From Chryseobacterium sp. OV279 (lineage in GTDB: Bacteria > Bacteroidota > Bacteroidia > Flavobacteriales > Weeksellaceae), in contig NZ_FQUD01000003.1 of assembly GCF_900128945.1 (NCBI RefSeq), positions 434,001-498,000 of the forward strand: a stretch of DNA of 64,000 bases. Direction: 5' to 3'. Numbering within the stretch: position 1 is the stretch's first letter; each line of letters opens with the position of its first letter. Position numbers and translations under genes: made by a program. Under the pieces are notes generated by a model. It saw only the letters and a list, made by a program, of their open reading frames with translations, was not told where the DNA came from and searched no databases. Positions 32,671-42,255 of the stretch are shown piece after piece.

Positions 32671-33315
32671 TTACAGACATTTTATTTCACCTTTCCTATC
32701 CCTGTTTTTCAGCAAAGACTGGTAGGTTTTCATCAACTCATCTGTATTGCATTGGGTTTCCTTGTTTGGAATTTTATCCGGAGAAGGTTTCTCAGTGGCA
32801 TTAGATCTTATAGAATACTGCTTTTCCAGGCATTTGATGGATTTGTTATTCCGGATATAGATTCGACTTTCCGTGATGTCGTCTTTTGTGATGGGCTTTT
32901 CTGGTGTGCCTCCGTCAAAATTCCATCCTGTGTCTTCCTTAAAAATAAAGAACAGATTTCCGTCTTTGATAAAATACTGTTCCGTTGAACCGAAATGACT
33001 GTATTCATCGTAGGAATGCTCAATGATCCGGATTTCTTTCTGATCGGAATAATACGTTACTTTTCCTGATCTTTCGTCGTTGCAGTTGTAGGTAAAACCT
33101 GTGGAAGTCAGTTTTTTTGATTCAAGCTGTTTCTGAAGATTGCTGTATTCGATTTTAATCTCTTCTATAGGATCCACTGCATTTTTTATTTGTTTTGAAT
33201 CCTTTTTAATGGCAAGGCTATCCTTGGAAAGCGGTGTTTGAAGAGCGGTTTTATCCTTATCATTTGTACATGAAAAAATAAAAACCAATCCGGCAGCAAG
33301 GAATAAGGTTCTCAT
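32671..33315 (-). CDS. Predicted lipoprotein of unknown function
   Basis: 214 aa. Lipoprotein signal with lipobox FSC (MRTLFLAAGLVFIFSC), then a charged, lysine-rich linker and a soluble domain with YYSDQKEIRIIEHSYDEYSH and GNLFFIFKEDTGWNFDG, typical of small Bacteroidetes lipoproteins of unknown role. It lies 34 bp downstream of another small exported protein gene and is probably cotranscribed with it. Confidence 0.75.
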   Translation of the reverse strand: MRTLFLAAGLVFIFSCTNDKDKTALQTPLSKDSLAIKKDSKQIKNAVDPIEEIKIEYSNLQKQLESKKLTSTGFTYNCNDERSGKVTYYSDQKEIRIIEHSYDEYSHFGSTEQYFIKDGNLFFIFKEDTGWNFDGGTPEKPITKDDITESRIYIRNNKSIKCLEKQYSIRSNATEKPSPDKIPNKETQCNTDELMKTYQSLLKNRDRKGEIKCL

Positions 33316-33349
33316 ATTATACTTTTTGGTGAACCTTAAAACTACAAAA

Positions 33350-33703
33350 TTATCTGCAAAATCTTTTCCTGAATACCAATCCCTGTCCGAAACTAATATC
33401 GCCGGGCTTTACGTTTGAAAAAGTAAAAATCCTGGATGTTACTTTTACAGGATGAAGTATGTAATTTCCATCTAAAGAAGCTTTGTAAAACTGCATCAGA
33501 AAAGCTCCGTTGTGTTCCTTCAATATTCCCCAAAGTTCTTTTTTATCATTATCACGAATTAAAAATACACTGTCTTTTTCCACAGAGACAGGGCTGAGAA
33601 ATTCAGGATTTCCTTTATAACAGTAAACAGTAGCCTGGTGCTGTCCTTTAGAGAATGTAAATGAAAAGAATAAAATGACAGATAATAGAGTGGTGTTCCT
33701 CAC
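33350..33703 (-). CDS. Small exported protein of unknown function
   Basis: 117 aa. Signal peptide (MRNTTLLSVILFFSFTFSKG), then a soluble part with alternating polar and aromatic residues and a tail rich in F, G and R. I do not recognise a family. It is upstream of the lipoprotein gene at 32671 on the same strand. Confidence 0.7.
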   Translation of the reverse strand: MRNTTLLSVILFFSFTFSKGQHQATVYCYKGNPEFLSPVSVEKDSVFLIRDNDKKELWGILKEHNGAFLMQFYKASLDGNYILHPVKVTSRIFTFSNVKPGDISFGQGLVFRKRFCR

Positions 33704-33810
33704 AATGAAAGAATATGAAAATTATTTTAACTAAATGATTTTTCCTCCTGTAAATATAGCTTTTTACCACTGAGGACAAAAAGGTATAAATTACAACGAT
33801 TAACCCCCAA

Positions 33811-33838
33811 TAAAAAGACCCGAAAAACTCCGGGTCCT
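33811..33838 (-). terminator. Terminator after the lptF/lptG gene
   Basis: On the minus strand GGACCCG / CGGGTC stem followed by TTTTTATT. It lies 46 bp past the permease stop. Confidence 0.85.
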
Positions 33839-33883
33839 ATAATCTTTAAATCATTAAAATTTTTAAATCTTTCAATAAAAAAA

Positions 33884-35338
33884 TTACTGATATCTCTTAT
33901 GTTCCTTATTTTTAACAAACAACTTTGTAACAGGTTTAAACAATGCTTTATACTTTTCAGCATCAAACAGCTGTGAGTCGGTAAGCGCTTTATACGTCAT
34001 CCATATTCCAAATGGAAGAAGGATCAGATTGGGGAGCCATGCTGCTAAATAAGGACTCATTCCGCCTCCCCAGGCAACATTCTCGATACCAAGATTCATT
34101 ACGTAGAAAATAATGAAAATAACAATCGCGATAATCACCGGAAGTCCCATTCCTCCTTTTCTGATGATAGATCCTAAACTGGCTCCAATCAGGAAGAAGA
34201 TGATACAGGTTACAGAATAAGAAATAATCCTCTGCTGGTAAATAACGACCTTACTGAAGTATTTTATATTAGAGCTGAACTCATTCTTTTTTCCTTCTGC
34301 TGTTGCCTTCAGATTTTCCAGTCTGCTGTAAGAATTATAAATGATCTGCAGTTTCTTTTCTCCTTTTACGGTATCCAGTTTTACCTGTTGTTTGGCAACG
34401 CTTTTAGACTTGGTTTTATCCATATAGGTCACCACAGAATTGGTCTGGCTAAGGACATCAGAACTGATGGAGGTGAAAAAGTCATTATTGTCTTTTTTAC
34501 TTTTAGCAACAGTAGCATTAAGCTGTCCATAGGTCTGAAAACGGTAGTCATCCGTGATCTGTTCCTTTTCAATGGCTTTGTTGATGATCTCACTGATGTC
34601 AAAGTGTGAAACCAATGTGTCAAATTTAATAGCCTGATCCGGCTGTTTCAGTCTTACATTTTCACTCTTTCCTGCGAAATTGTCTTCAAATACATATCCG
34701 TTATACAGCTCCAGTTTCAGGAAGTTTTTGTTGGCAGCAGGAACGAATTTTCCTTTTTCCGCTACAATAGACTGTTGATTTTCATAAGTGCTGGCTTTTC
34801 TGTGCACAAAAACGCCTTCGATACTTTCTCCGTTTTCTCCGTAGATCTTATCAAATTTCACCATATAGCCCGGAATCTGGTCGATGAACTGTCCCGGCGT
34901 GAAGTTTAAGGCAGGCTTGGTCTGTGCAATATTGAAAAGCATATTTTTAGCCTTTTTCTGGAAATCCGGAATGATATTATTGGAGAAAAAGAAAAGCATG
35001 ACTGCGAGTACTGTTGCAACTCCCATCAGAGGTGCCATGACTCTTGTCAGGGAAATTCCCGCGGCCTTCATCGCTGCGAGCTCGTACCGTTCTCCAAATT
35101 CACCGAAGGACATGATACTCGCCAAAAGAATCGTAAGCGGAAGCACCATACTGATCACACTTACCCCAAGGTAAAAAAGAAGTTTCAGGATCTGCCAGTA
35201 GCTTAATCCTTTTCCCATGAACTGCCCCAGCTGAACCCAGATAATGTTTACAATAAAGATGAAAAACAAAACGCTGAATATAAAGAAAAACGGTCCAAAG
35301 AAGGTTTTTATGATATATCGGTCTAGTATTTTTAACAT
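33884..35338 (-). CDS. LptF/LptG-family lipopolysaccharide export permease
   Basis: 484 aa. Begins MLKILDRYIIKTFFGPFFFIF, the LptF/G hallmark, with three N-terminal membrane segments, a large periplasmic domain (about residues 125-360) and three C-terminal segments (VTCIIFFLIGASLGSIIRKGG onwards). It is part of the inner membrane complex LptB2FG that extracts LPS. The periplasmic part is longer than in E. coli, as usual in Bacteroidetes. The gene follows ftsK and lolA in the same direction. Confidence 0.92.
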   Translation of the reverse strand: MLKILDRYIIKTFFGPFFFIFSVLFFIFIVNIIWVQLGQFMGKGLSYWQILKLLFYLGVSVISMVLPLTILLASIMSFGEFGERYELAAMKAAGISLTRVMAPLMGVATVLAVMLFFFSNNIIPDFQKKAKNMLFNIAQTKPALNFTPGQFIDQIPGYMVKFDKIYGENGESIEGVFVHRKASTYENQQSIVAEKGKFVPAANKNFLKLELYNGYVFEDNFAGKSENVRLKQPDQAIKFDTLVSHFDISEIINKAIEKEQITDDYRFQTYGQLNATVAKSKKDNNDFFTSISSDVLSQTNSVVTYMDKTKSKSVAKQQVKLDTVKGEKKLQIIYNSYSRLENLKATAEGKKNEFSSNIKYFSKVVIYQQRIISYSVTCIIFFLIGASLGSIIRKGGMGLPVIIAIVIFIIFYVMNLGIENVAWGGGMSPYLAAWLPNLILLPFGIWMTYKALTDSQLFDAEKYKALFKPVTKLFVKNKEHKRYQ

Positions 35339-35352
35339 GTGCCAAAATTAAT

Positions 35353-35380
35353 CAAAAAGCCACAAAGTTTACTTGTGGCT
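35353..35380 (-). terminator. Terminator between lolA and the lptF/G gene
   Basis: On the minus strand AGCCACAA / TTGTGGCT stem (loop GTAAACT) followed by TTTTTGA. It lies after lolA and just before the permease start, so the permease gene needs read-through or its own promoter. Confidence 0.75.
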
Positions 35381-35472
35381 TGTATAATTTTTATTACTTT
35401 TTATTTAACTGCAAAAAGAAGAAGAGTGGAATCTGCAAATTTGTAAACTAACCCTTTCTCCATTTCACTTTT

Positions 35473-36120
35473 CTAAAGTTCCGTGATCACGTAATTTTTG
35501 AACTTATTCTTGTCAAAAACAAACATATTCGGATCCAGTTCCTGGTTTTCCTTGTATTCTTTAATAGCAATTACGGCTACATCTTTGTTGTTCCCGTGCT
35601 GCTCCAGTTTTACCATTTGCTTTTTCGCTGAGTCTACAAAAATGTATACATATTGAATTCCATTGGATTTCACCGGGGTCAGTTTAATGAAATCAGCATT
35701 TACGCCATTTACATTTTTCTTTCCGTTGTAGGTTACATTATAATCATTTCTGTAGGTTGAAAGATAGTTGATAGGGGAGAACATGCTGCTGCTTCCGTTA
35801 GGTTTTGCAACCGTTACTTCCATATCATCTGCATTGATGTTGTAGATTTTGCTTCCGTCGAAGATCTGTTCTGTATCCATGATCTTCAGTTTATACTTTT
35901 CTCCGGCGGAGTAATAAATACCGGGTTCTGTTTTGGTCACCTGTCCGTTCAGGCCAGTCCCGAAAGAAAACTTGAAATAAGAATTCTTTTTAGACTTGTA
36001 GTTGGCCGTGATGTCATCCAGAATCTTTTTAGCTTTCGCATCAATTTTCTGTGCCGGGGCAAATCCTACAGCACCGATAACAAAACTTCCGACTATAACT
36101 TTTGAAATAATATTTTTCAT
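35473..36120 (-). CDS. lolA: LolA-like outer membrane lipoprotein carrier
   Basis: 215 aa. Signal peptide (MKNIISKVIVGSFVIGAVGFA), then the LolA fold: KAKKILDDITANYKSKKNSYFKFSF, KYKLKIMDTEQIFDGSKIYN and NPNMFVFDKNKFKNYVITEL-type end. The protein ferries lipoproteins across the periplasm. The position between ftsK and an lptF/G gene is the common Bacteroidetes arrangement. The symbol is assigned by fold and context. Confidence 0.88.
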   Translation of the reverse strand: MKNIISKVIVGSFVIGAVGFAPAQKIDAKAKKILDDITANYKSKKNSYFKFSFGTGLNGQVTKTEPGIYYSAGEKYKLKIMDTEQIFDGSKIYNINADDMEVTVAKPNGSSSMFSPINYLSTYRNDYNVTYNGKKNVNGVNADFIKLTPVKSNGIQYVYIFVDSAKKQMVKLEQHGNNKDVAVIAIKEYKENQELDPNMFVFDKNKFKNYVITEL

Positions 36121-36282
36121 TTTTTTATTTAATATACTTTAAACATTCTAATGCCTCCAGATTCGCTCTGTGAAGCATTTTTCCCTTTGACTATACAAAT
36201 CTTTCAAAAACTGTTCCAATACATAAAGAACCTGAACCCAACCTTTATTTTGTTAAAATGTACAGACCTATAATTTCAATTC

Positions 36283-36741
36283 CTATCTGTCCGGTCGATA
36301 GACGTATTTTTCAAAATTGTTCGGAAGAGTATTTGTAACGGTTAATCTGTTCGAAGTGATGGTAGGTTCAATATTAATGACTTTCGTATTTTCATCAATT
36401 TCCACCTGATGTTTACTTCTCATATTTACCATATCGATATGCAGTGCTGTGAATTCGTATTTTCCTTTTGCCAAATCGATGATCAGATATTCTTTGGGTC
36501 TGATCTGTCCCAGTGATTTATCGCCGATCCATATGTTCAGCCTTGCCGTATTGTCTATGGAATGCAGAATTCCTGCGCCATTGTAGATCAGTACTTTACC
36601 GTTTCCAAGACTGTTGGTGTCTACAGTTTCTAATTTTACGGTGGTATAATCACTTGGGATTGATCTTAATGCACATGAGGATAAGGTAAGGACTGAGGCA
36701 AAAAGACCTATTTTAATAATGTTTCTGTTAAATATTTTCAT
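36283..36741 (-). CDS. Predicted lipoprotein, DUF2846/PEGA-like
   Basis: 152 aa. Lipobox SSC (LTLSSCALRS) after a signal sequence. The core ARLNIWIGDKSLGQIRPKEYLIIDLAKGKYEFTA resembles the short beta-sandwich of DUF2846/PEGA proteins, which display a small domain on the outer membrane or wall; this is a pattern-level match only. It lies 26 bp downstream of ftsK on the same strand. Confidence 0.7.
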   Translation of the reverse strand: MKIFNRNIIKIGLFASVLTLSSCALRSIPSDYTTVKLETVDTNSLGNGKVLIYNGAGILHSIDNTARLNIWIGDKSLGQIRPKEYLIIDLAKGKYEFTALHIDMVNMRSKHQVEIDENTKVINIEPTITSNRLTVTNTLPNNFEKYVYRPDR

Positions 36742-36767
36742 GGAAATAATATGAATTTTATGATGTA

Positions 36768-39317
36768 TTAGTTTCTTAAATCTTCTAAAAACTGTTCCAG
36801 GGAATGAAGATCACTGATGATCACTTCTCTTGCCTTTGCTCCGTTAAATCCACCTACGATACCGGTTGCTTCAAGCTGGTCCATGATTCTTCCAGCTCTG
36901 TTGTATCCTAATTTCAGCTGTCTCTGAAGCATAGAAGTGGAGCCCTGTTGTGTAGAAACGATAATTCTTGCCGCTTCTTCAAATAAGGCATCTTTTTCAT
37001 TAGGATCGAAAGCACCTACTGTACTTGTGGAGTCCTCAGAAACGAATTCTGGTAATAAGAATGCTGATGAATATCCTTTCTGTTCACCGATATATTCTGC
37101 CAGTCTTTCCACTTCCGGTGTATCTACAAAAGCACACTGAAGTCTTAAAATCTCGTTTCCGTTGAAATAAAGCATATCTCCTTTACCGATCAGCTGATCT
37201 GCGCCCGGAGAATCCAGGATCGTTCTTGAATCGACGCTGGAAATTACTCTGAAGGCAGCTCTTGCCGGGAAGTTGGCTTTGATCATCCCCGTAATTACAT
37301 TAACAGAAGGTCGCTGTGTAGCTACAATCAGGTGAATCCCTACGGCTCTTGCAAGCTGTGCCAGTCTGGCGATGGGAAGTTCAACCTCTTTTCCGGCAGT
37401 CATAATAAGGTCTGCAAACTCATCTACAACCAGTACAATATAAGGAAGGAAACGGTGTCCGTTCTCAGGATTCAGTTTTCGCTCAGTAAATTTCTTGTTG
37501 TATTCCTTTAAGTTTTTACAGAATGCATTTTTAAGAAGATCATATCTCGTGTCCATCTCTATACAAAGAGAGTTCAGCGTATTGATCACTTTATTGGTAT
37601 CTGTGATGATGGCTTCTTCAGCATCAGGAAGTTTAGCCAGATAATGTCTTTCAATTTTTGAATACAGGGATAGTTCTACCTTCTTAGGATCCACCATCAC
37701 GAATTTCAGTTCGCTCGGATGTTTTTTGTAAAGAAGGGAAGTAAGGATCGCATTAATCCCGACAGATTTACCCTGTCCTGTAGCACCTGCCATCAGTAAG
37801 TGAGGCATCTTTGCAAGATCGGCCATAAAGACTTCGTTGGAAATCGTTTTTCCGAAAACCACCGGAAGATCCATATCCGTATTCTGGAATTTATGAGAAG
37901 CTATCACGGAACGCATAGAAACCATGGTAGGATTTTTTCTCGGAACCTCAATCCCGATGGTTCCTTTTCCTGGCATTGGTGCAATAATCCTGATCCCAAG
38001 AGCGGAAAGATTCAGCGCAATATCATCCTGAAGCTTTTTAATGGCAGATACTCTGATTCCTGCTTCCGGAACAATTTCGTATAAAGTAACCGTTGGCCCG
38101 ATCGTCGCTTTGATCTCGGAAATACCCACGTTGAAGTTCTTTAAAAGGCCTACAATTTTATTTTTGTTTTCTTCTAATTCTTCTTTGTTGATGGAAATCT
38201 CTTCATTACCATAATCCTTCAGTAATTCTACCGTTGGCATCTGGAATCCGGCCAGATCAAGCTTGTGATCGTACAAGCCGTGTTTTTCTACCAGTTCCTG
38301 TGATTTTCTGTCTGTATCATCCAACACATCAATAACCGGAGCTACTTCCACATTGAATTTAATGTTATCCTGCGCCGGCATTGTAGAGACAGGAGGAGCC
38401 GGAGTGATAGCCGGACTTACCGGCGTCATATCAAATGCCTGTTCCGGAGTTGAAGTGGGAACAGAAGGTTTCGTGTTCAGATTTAAGCTGACAGGCTTTT
38501 CCTCTTCCTCAAAAGAAGTATGGTTAGGCGTTACAATCGCTTCTATATCCGTTGAAGGCTGAACTTCAGGAAATCCTTTTGGTACGCTTACGGGTTCCTG
38601 TTCTTTCTTTTTCGTTTTATTGGTGACATCTGTTACAGTAACATTGGAAACGGTTTCCTGAGCTTCCTCTTCAAGCTCTTCATCGGCTTCAAAGTTTTCC
38701 TCTGAGCTAGGCATCATAGATTTTACTCTGCCAATTGTATTATCATTGATCTTATCCAGCTTAGATTTAATAGAACTTGGACGAAGATTGAATTCCAAAA
38801 TGAAATAGAGAAGGATACTGGCCGCTAAAACCACCCAAAGTCCTACAGAACCGATAATGGCATTAAGATAATCCATAATCTGGTAACCGTACACACCACC
38901 CAAAACACCCTGTCCTTTAGTCACTGCTCCCATGAAGATAGGCAGCCAGCAGATAAAAAACAGAGAATGGCCGATGGTTTTCCATGGCTTGAAGGTTCTT
39001 TTTTTAAGAATTAGGGTGCCCACCACCAAAAATAAGAAGGCGATAATAAATGAGGCAATTCCTATGCTTTCGAATATAAAAATATTCCCCAGCCAGTCGC
39101 CTACCTTCCCAAAGATATTTGAAGATTGTATAGTTTTATCGGTCATTGTTCCTGCCTGGCTCTGATCAGCCTTCCAGTTCATCAGATAAGAGACGAACGA
39201 AAGGGTCAGAACGACAGAGAAAAGAATGAAGGTAAGCCCGAAAAATATACGGGGCTTAGATAAGATTTTGCCTTTATCAGGCGATTCAGTCGGTTTTGTC
39301 TGTGTCTTTTTATCCAT
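36768..39317 (-). CDS. ftsK: DNA translocase FtsK/SpoIIIE
   Basis: 849 aa. N-terminal membrane domain (about residues 25-175), then a Pro/Thr/Glu-rich linker (about 195-330). The RecA-like motor follows, with Walker A GATGQGKSVGINA and Walker B FMVVDPKKVELSLY / VLVVDEFADLIM-type segments. The C-terminal winged-helix gamma domain is RQLKLGYNRAGRIMDQLEA. It pumps chromosome ends through the division septum and activates XerCD recombination. A minus-strand TAAATTTG (39339-39332) is a likely -7 box, 15 bp before the ATG. Confidence 0.96.
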   Translation of the reverse strand: MDKKTQTKPTESPDKGKILSKPRIFFGLTFILFSVVLTLSFVSYLMNWKADQSQAGTMTDKTIQSSNIFGKVGDWLGNIFIFESIGIASFIIAFLFLVVGTLILKKRTFKPWKTIGHSLFFICWLPIFMGAVTKGQGVLGGVYGYQIMDYLNAIIGSVGLWVVLAASILLYFILEFNLRPSSIKSKLDKINDNTIGRVKSMMPSSEENFEADEELEEEAQETVSNVTVTDVTNKTKKKEQEPVSVPKGFPEVQPSTDIEAIVTPNHTSFEEEEKPVSLNLNTKPSVPTSTPEQAFDMTPVSPAITPAPPVSTMPAQDNIKFNVEVAPVIDVLDDTDRKSQELVEKHGLYDHKLDLAGFQMPTVELLKDYGNEEISINKEELEENKNKIVGLLKNFNVGISEIKATIGPTVTLYEIVPEAGIRVSAIKKLQDDIALNLSALGIRIIAPMPGKGTIGIEVPRKNPTMVSMRSVIASHKFQNTDMDLPVVFGKTISNEVFMADLAKMPHLLMAGATGQGKSVGINAILTSLLYKKHPSELKFVMVDPKKVELSLYSKIERHYLAKLPDAEEAIITDTNKVINTLNSLCIEMDTRYDLLKNAFCKNLKEYNKKFTERKLNPENGHRFLPYIVLVVDEFADLIMTAGKEVELPIARLAQLARAVGIHLIVATQRPSVNVITGMIKANFPARAAFRVISSVDSRTILDSPGADQLIGKGDMLYFNGNEILRLQCAFVDTPEVERLAEYIGEQKGYSSAFLLPEFVSEDSTSTVGAFDPNEKDALFEEAARIIVSTQQGSTSMLQRQLKLGYNRAGRIMDQLEATGIVGGFNGAKAREVIISDLHSLEQFLEDLRN

Positions 39318-39466
39318 AATATCAATGTGGGCAAATTTAATGTTTTTTCAACATTAATAGAATCTTTTTTTGTTCAAAAGATAGCGTAATTTAGGTTTAT
39401 TTTTTAAAATTACACAGCGTTTTTGAGATATTTTTTTTCATTAAAATCTAATGCGACAGGTGTTTT

Positions 39467-39510
39467 TTGAACTAGTTCAAATGCCATTGCTTACAGCTCC
39501 ACTAATTTTG
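39467..39510 (+). promoter_or_regulatory. Palindrome and -7 box upstream of the isochorismatase-like gene
   Basis: TTGAACTAGTTCAA (39467-39480) is a perfect 14-bp palindrome. TAATTTTG (39503-39510) is a -7 box about 29 bp before ATG 39539. The palindrome is placed for control of this promoter; the regulator is not known. Confidence 0.55.
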
Positions 39511-39538
39511 TTCCATTAATTTAAAAAATAAGAAAAAC

Positions 39539-40174
39539 ATGAATATTTTATTCAAAAGTAGCGTGGCATTATGCCTGACTTTATTTTCACTCATATTCAT
39601 TAACGCACAACAAAAAAGAAACATGAAAAACAGGGCTTTATTAATTATTGACATTCAGAATGATTATTTCCCTGGAGGGAAAATGGAACTGGCCGGAGCG
39701 GAACCGGCGGCCAACAATGCAAAGAAGGCACTGGAGTACTTCAGAAAAAACAATCTTCCCGTTATTCACATCAAGCACATTGCGGTGAATGAAGGCGCAG
39801 AATTTTTTCTTCCCGATACTTCCGGAGCAGAAATTCATTCATCGGTTTCACCAAAAAATGATGAGAAAATAATCATCAAACATTTTCCCAACAGCTTCCG
39901 GGGGACAGATCTGTTAGAATATTTACAGAAAAAAAGAATTAAGCATCTTGTGATTACAGGAATGATGACTGATGTCTGCGTGGATTCTACGGTCAGAGCC
40001 GCCTTTGATCTTGGATTTAAAAACACTGTGATCGAAAATGCAACGGCAACCAGAGACAGAGTGCTGAACGGGCAGGTTATAAAAGCAGCCGAAGTACAGA
40101 GCTCTTTTCTGGCGGGAATGTCCGCTTTGGGAAATCTGTATGCTGAGATTGTAAGTGATGTCGGAAGTTTTTGA
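39539..40174 (+). CDS. Isochorismatase-family cysteine hydrolase with an export signal
   Basis: 211 aa from 39539. The N terminus is a good signal peptide (MNILFKSSVALCLTLFSLIF ending INAQQ), followed by the enzyme: LLIIDIQNDYFPGG (catalytic Asp), KHFPNSFRGTDL (Lys) and GMMTDVCVDSTVRAA (nucleophile Cys). An internal ATG at 39623 would give the usual cytoplasmic length, but the -7 box at 39503 and the signal peptide favour the longer form. The family includes nicotinamidases and isochorismatases; the substrate is unknown. Confidence 0.88.
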   Translation: MNILFKSSVALCLTLFSLIFINAQQKRNMKNRALLIIDIQNDYFPGGKMELAGAEPAANNAKKALEYFRKNNLPVIHIKHIAVNEGAEFFLPDTSGAEIHSSVSPKNDEKIIIKHFPNSFRGTDLLEYLQKKRIKHLVITGMMTDVCVDSTVRAAFDLGFKNTVIENATATRDRVLNGQVIKAAEVQSSFLAGMSALGNLYAEIVSDVGSF

Positions 40175-40329
40175 TATATCTTTCTTCTATAAACCTTCTC
40201 TTTTCATCCTTGTCAAGATTCAAAACATTGGCAAGGATGATAATTTCTCATAAAATAAGCGATCATCGTATCCTGTTTTGCGGCGTCAAATTAAATTCTG
40301 TAATTTTCGCCAAACTAATAATTGTTTTT

Positions 40330-42243
40330 ATGCAAAATCAGAATAACACTGAAATCTTTTCTCTGGGGATCACAATGGCAGGGGCTGTATCTGCCGGATG
40401 CTACACAGCAGGGGTTATGGATTATCTTTTTGAAATCCTTGATCTTTGGGAAAGAGCGAAAGAAGGGAAAGTGTTAGAAGAGTACGCCGACAAAATTCCA
40501 AAACATAAGATAAGAATTGATGCCATGGGTGGTGCCTCAGCTGGTGGAATGACTACAACAATGGCGGCAATTTATGCATTAAACGGAACTATAAACCCGG
40601 TAAAAGAAGCTGTTAATTTAGATGAATCGAAAAACAATATTCTGTATGACAGTTGGGTTTTGATGGGTGAAAATGATCCCCATGACAAAAGATCTCTCCT
40701 CGAAAAACTTTTAGATACAAAAGATCTGGAAAAAGGAAAATTCAATTCCCTCTTAAATTCAGAGTTCGTTGATTCTATCGCAGACCAGGCATTTTTGGTG
40801 GATAAAGAAGTTGTGTTAAAACAAAAGGTTGACCAACTTCCGTCCTACATTTCTAAAGATTTACAATTATTATTTTCCCATTGCTTTTTAAGAGGCATTC
40901 CTCTCGATGTGAATTTCGAAACCTCAATTTCTAAGTTTGGAAGGAAAAGTGTCATCCCCAATCACAGTACTTTTGAGCACTACATGGTCACACAGTACAG
41001 ATTAAATAACGGATTACAGCCGGATAAAGAAAAATATCTGTGGTTAAATCCATATAACAAACCCTATGCAGATACATTAAAACTTTCCACAATTGCTACC
41101 GGAGCTTTTCCAATTGGCCTGGCTTTTCGGGAATTTAAAACGGAGGATTTGGGAGATGCTTATTTAAAAACCACGATAAAACGGATTATCACAGGTGAAT
41201 TTGGAGATGATAATCCTTCAGCCAAGAATATTAAATTAAAGTTTTTTCCTAAAAATTATTCATCTGTTGTCATTGACGGAGGAGCTATAAATAATGAACC
41301 GTACAGGGAAGTTCTTAGTGTTCTTCAACATCAGAACAGTAAAGCTACGGATGATGGGTATCCTCGTTACGGGATCATTATGATCGATCCTTTTCCCGAC
41401 AGAGCTCAGTCGCAGAAATCCTATTCAAGACCTAACGATGCTGTTGACGTGGCAAAAGGGATTATCGGAACCTTACTGGATCAGTCCAGAATTAAAAGGA
41501 GAGAAATGCTGGAGACAGACTCTAATAAATATTTTAAGAGTATTGTATTCCCGCGAAAATGGAAAACCAATACGGAAAATAAAATCATTGGACCGCCGGA
41601 TACCGTAACTTGCGCTTCGGCAATGGCATTTGGAGGGTTTTTAGATAAGAGTTTCAGACAGCATGATTTTTTCCTTGGACGGAATAACGCGAGAAATTTC
41701 TTACGGTATTTCTTTTCGTTTCCTTATGATAAACTTAATAATGATATTCATCCTATCCATCAAACCTGGACAGACTCCATGATTGATGCTTTCAAATTTG
41801 AAAAGGTTAAAAACAGCGGTAAGTTTTATCTGCCCATCATTCCTGATCTTTATCTTTTGTCAGAAAGTGAGGAAACAAAACTGAGCAGGAGAACTCAATA
41901 TGACATTCCCAAAACACCACGTTATCGTCCTGAAGAATTGTTTAAGCTGGAAAAGAAACTGAAGCAAAGGGTTAGTAAAATTTTTGATGTCATTCAGTCC
42001 CGTGATTCCGGTGAAGTTTTAAATAACGTTACTATAAAAAACGCAGTAGCAGAAAAATGGATCAGGAAAAAATATGGCAAAAACGGGTTAGACAAAGCAG
42101 GTGATTTTATCATGAGCCCTATATATAGTTTAGGCATGTTTTTCGGAAAACGAGTCGTTGCAAAAAAAGTGACCCGGATGATTATATCGGAGATTTTGAA
42201 GGATCTTGGGAAAAAAGGACTTTTAGAAGATAATGAGAAATAA
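40330..42243 (+). CDS. Patatin-like phospholipase
   Basis: 637 aa from ATG 40330 (MQNQNNTEIFSLG). The frame stays open to 40171, but those residues overlap the previous gene's end and are not family-like. Patatin signature: the glycine-rich oxyanion region ITMAGAVSAGCYTAGV, the nucleophile motif GGASAGG (G-x-S-x-G), and the catalytic Asp in VVIDGGAINNEPYRE. It hydrolyses acyl ester lipids through a Ser-Asp dyad. No signal peptide. The C-terminal ~250 residues are unassigned. A Crp-like regulator starts 13 bp downstream. Confidence 0.9.
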   Translation: MQNQNNTEIFSLGITMAGAVSAGCYTAGVMDYLFEILDLWERAKEGKVLEEYADKIPKHKIRIDAMGGASAGGMTTTMAAIYALNGTINPVKEAVNLDESKNNILYDSWVLMGENDPHDKRSLLEKLLDTKDLEKGKFNSLLNSEFVDSIADQAFLVDKEVVLKQKVDQLPSYISKDLQLLFSHCFLRGIPLDVNFETSISKFGRKSVIPNHSTFEHYMVTQYRLNNGLQPDKEKYLWLNPYNKPYADTLKLSTIATGAFPIGLAFREFKTEDLGDAYLKTTIKRIITGEFGDDNPSAKNIKLKFFPKNYSSVVIDGGAINNEPYREVLSVLQHQNSKATDDGYPRYGIIMIDPFPDRAQSQKSYSRPNDAVDVAKGIIGTLLDQSRIKRREMLETDSNKYFKSIVFPRKWKTNTENKIIGPPDTVTCASAMAFGGFLDKSFRQHDFFLGRNNARNFLRYFFSFPYDKLNNDIHPIHQTWTDSMIDAFKFEKVKNSGKFYLPIIPDLYLLSESEETKLSRRTQYDIPKTPRYRPEELFKLEKKLKQRVSKIFDVIQSRDSGEVLNNVTIKNAVAEKWIRKKYGKNGLDKAGDFIMSPIYSLGMFFGKRVVAKKVTRMIISEILKDLGKKGLLEDNEK

Positions 42244-42255
42244 AAATAACAGAGC

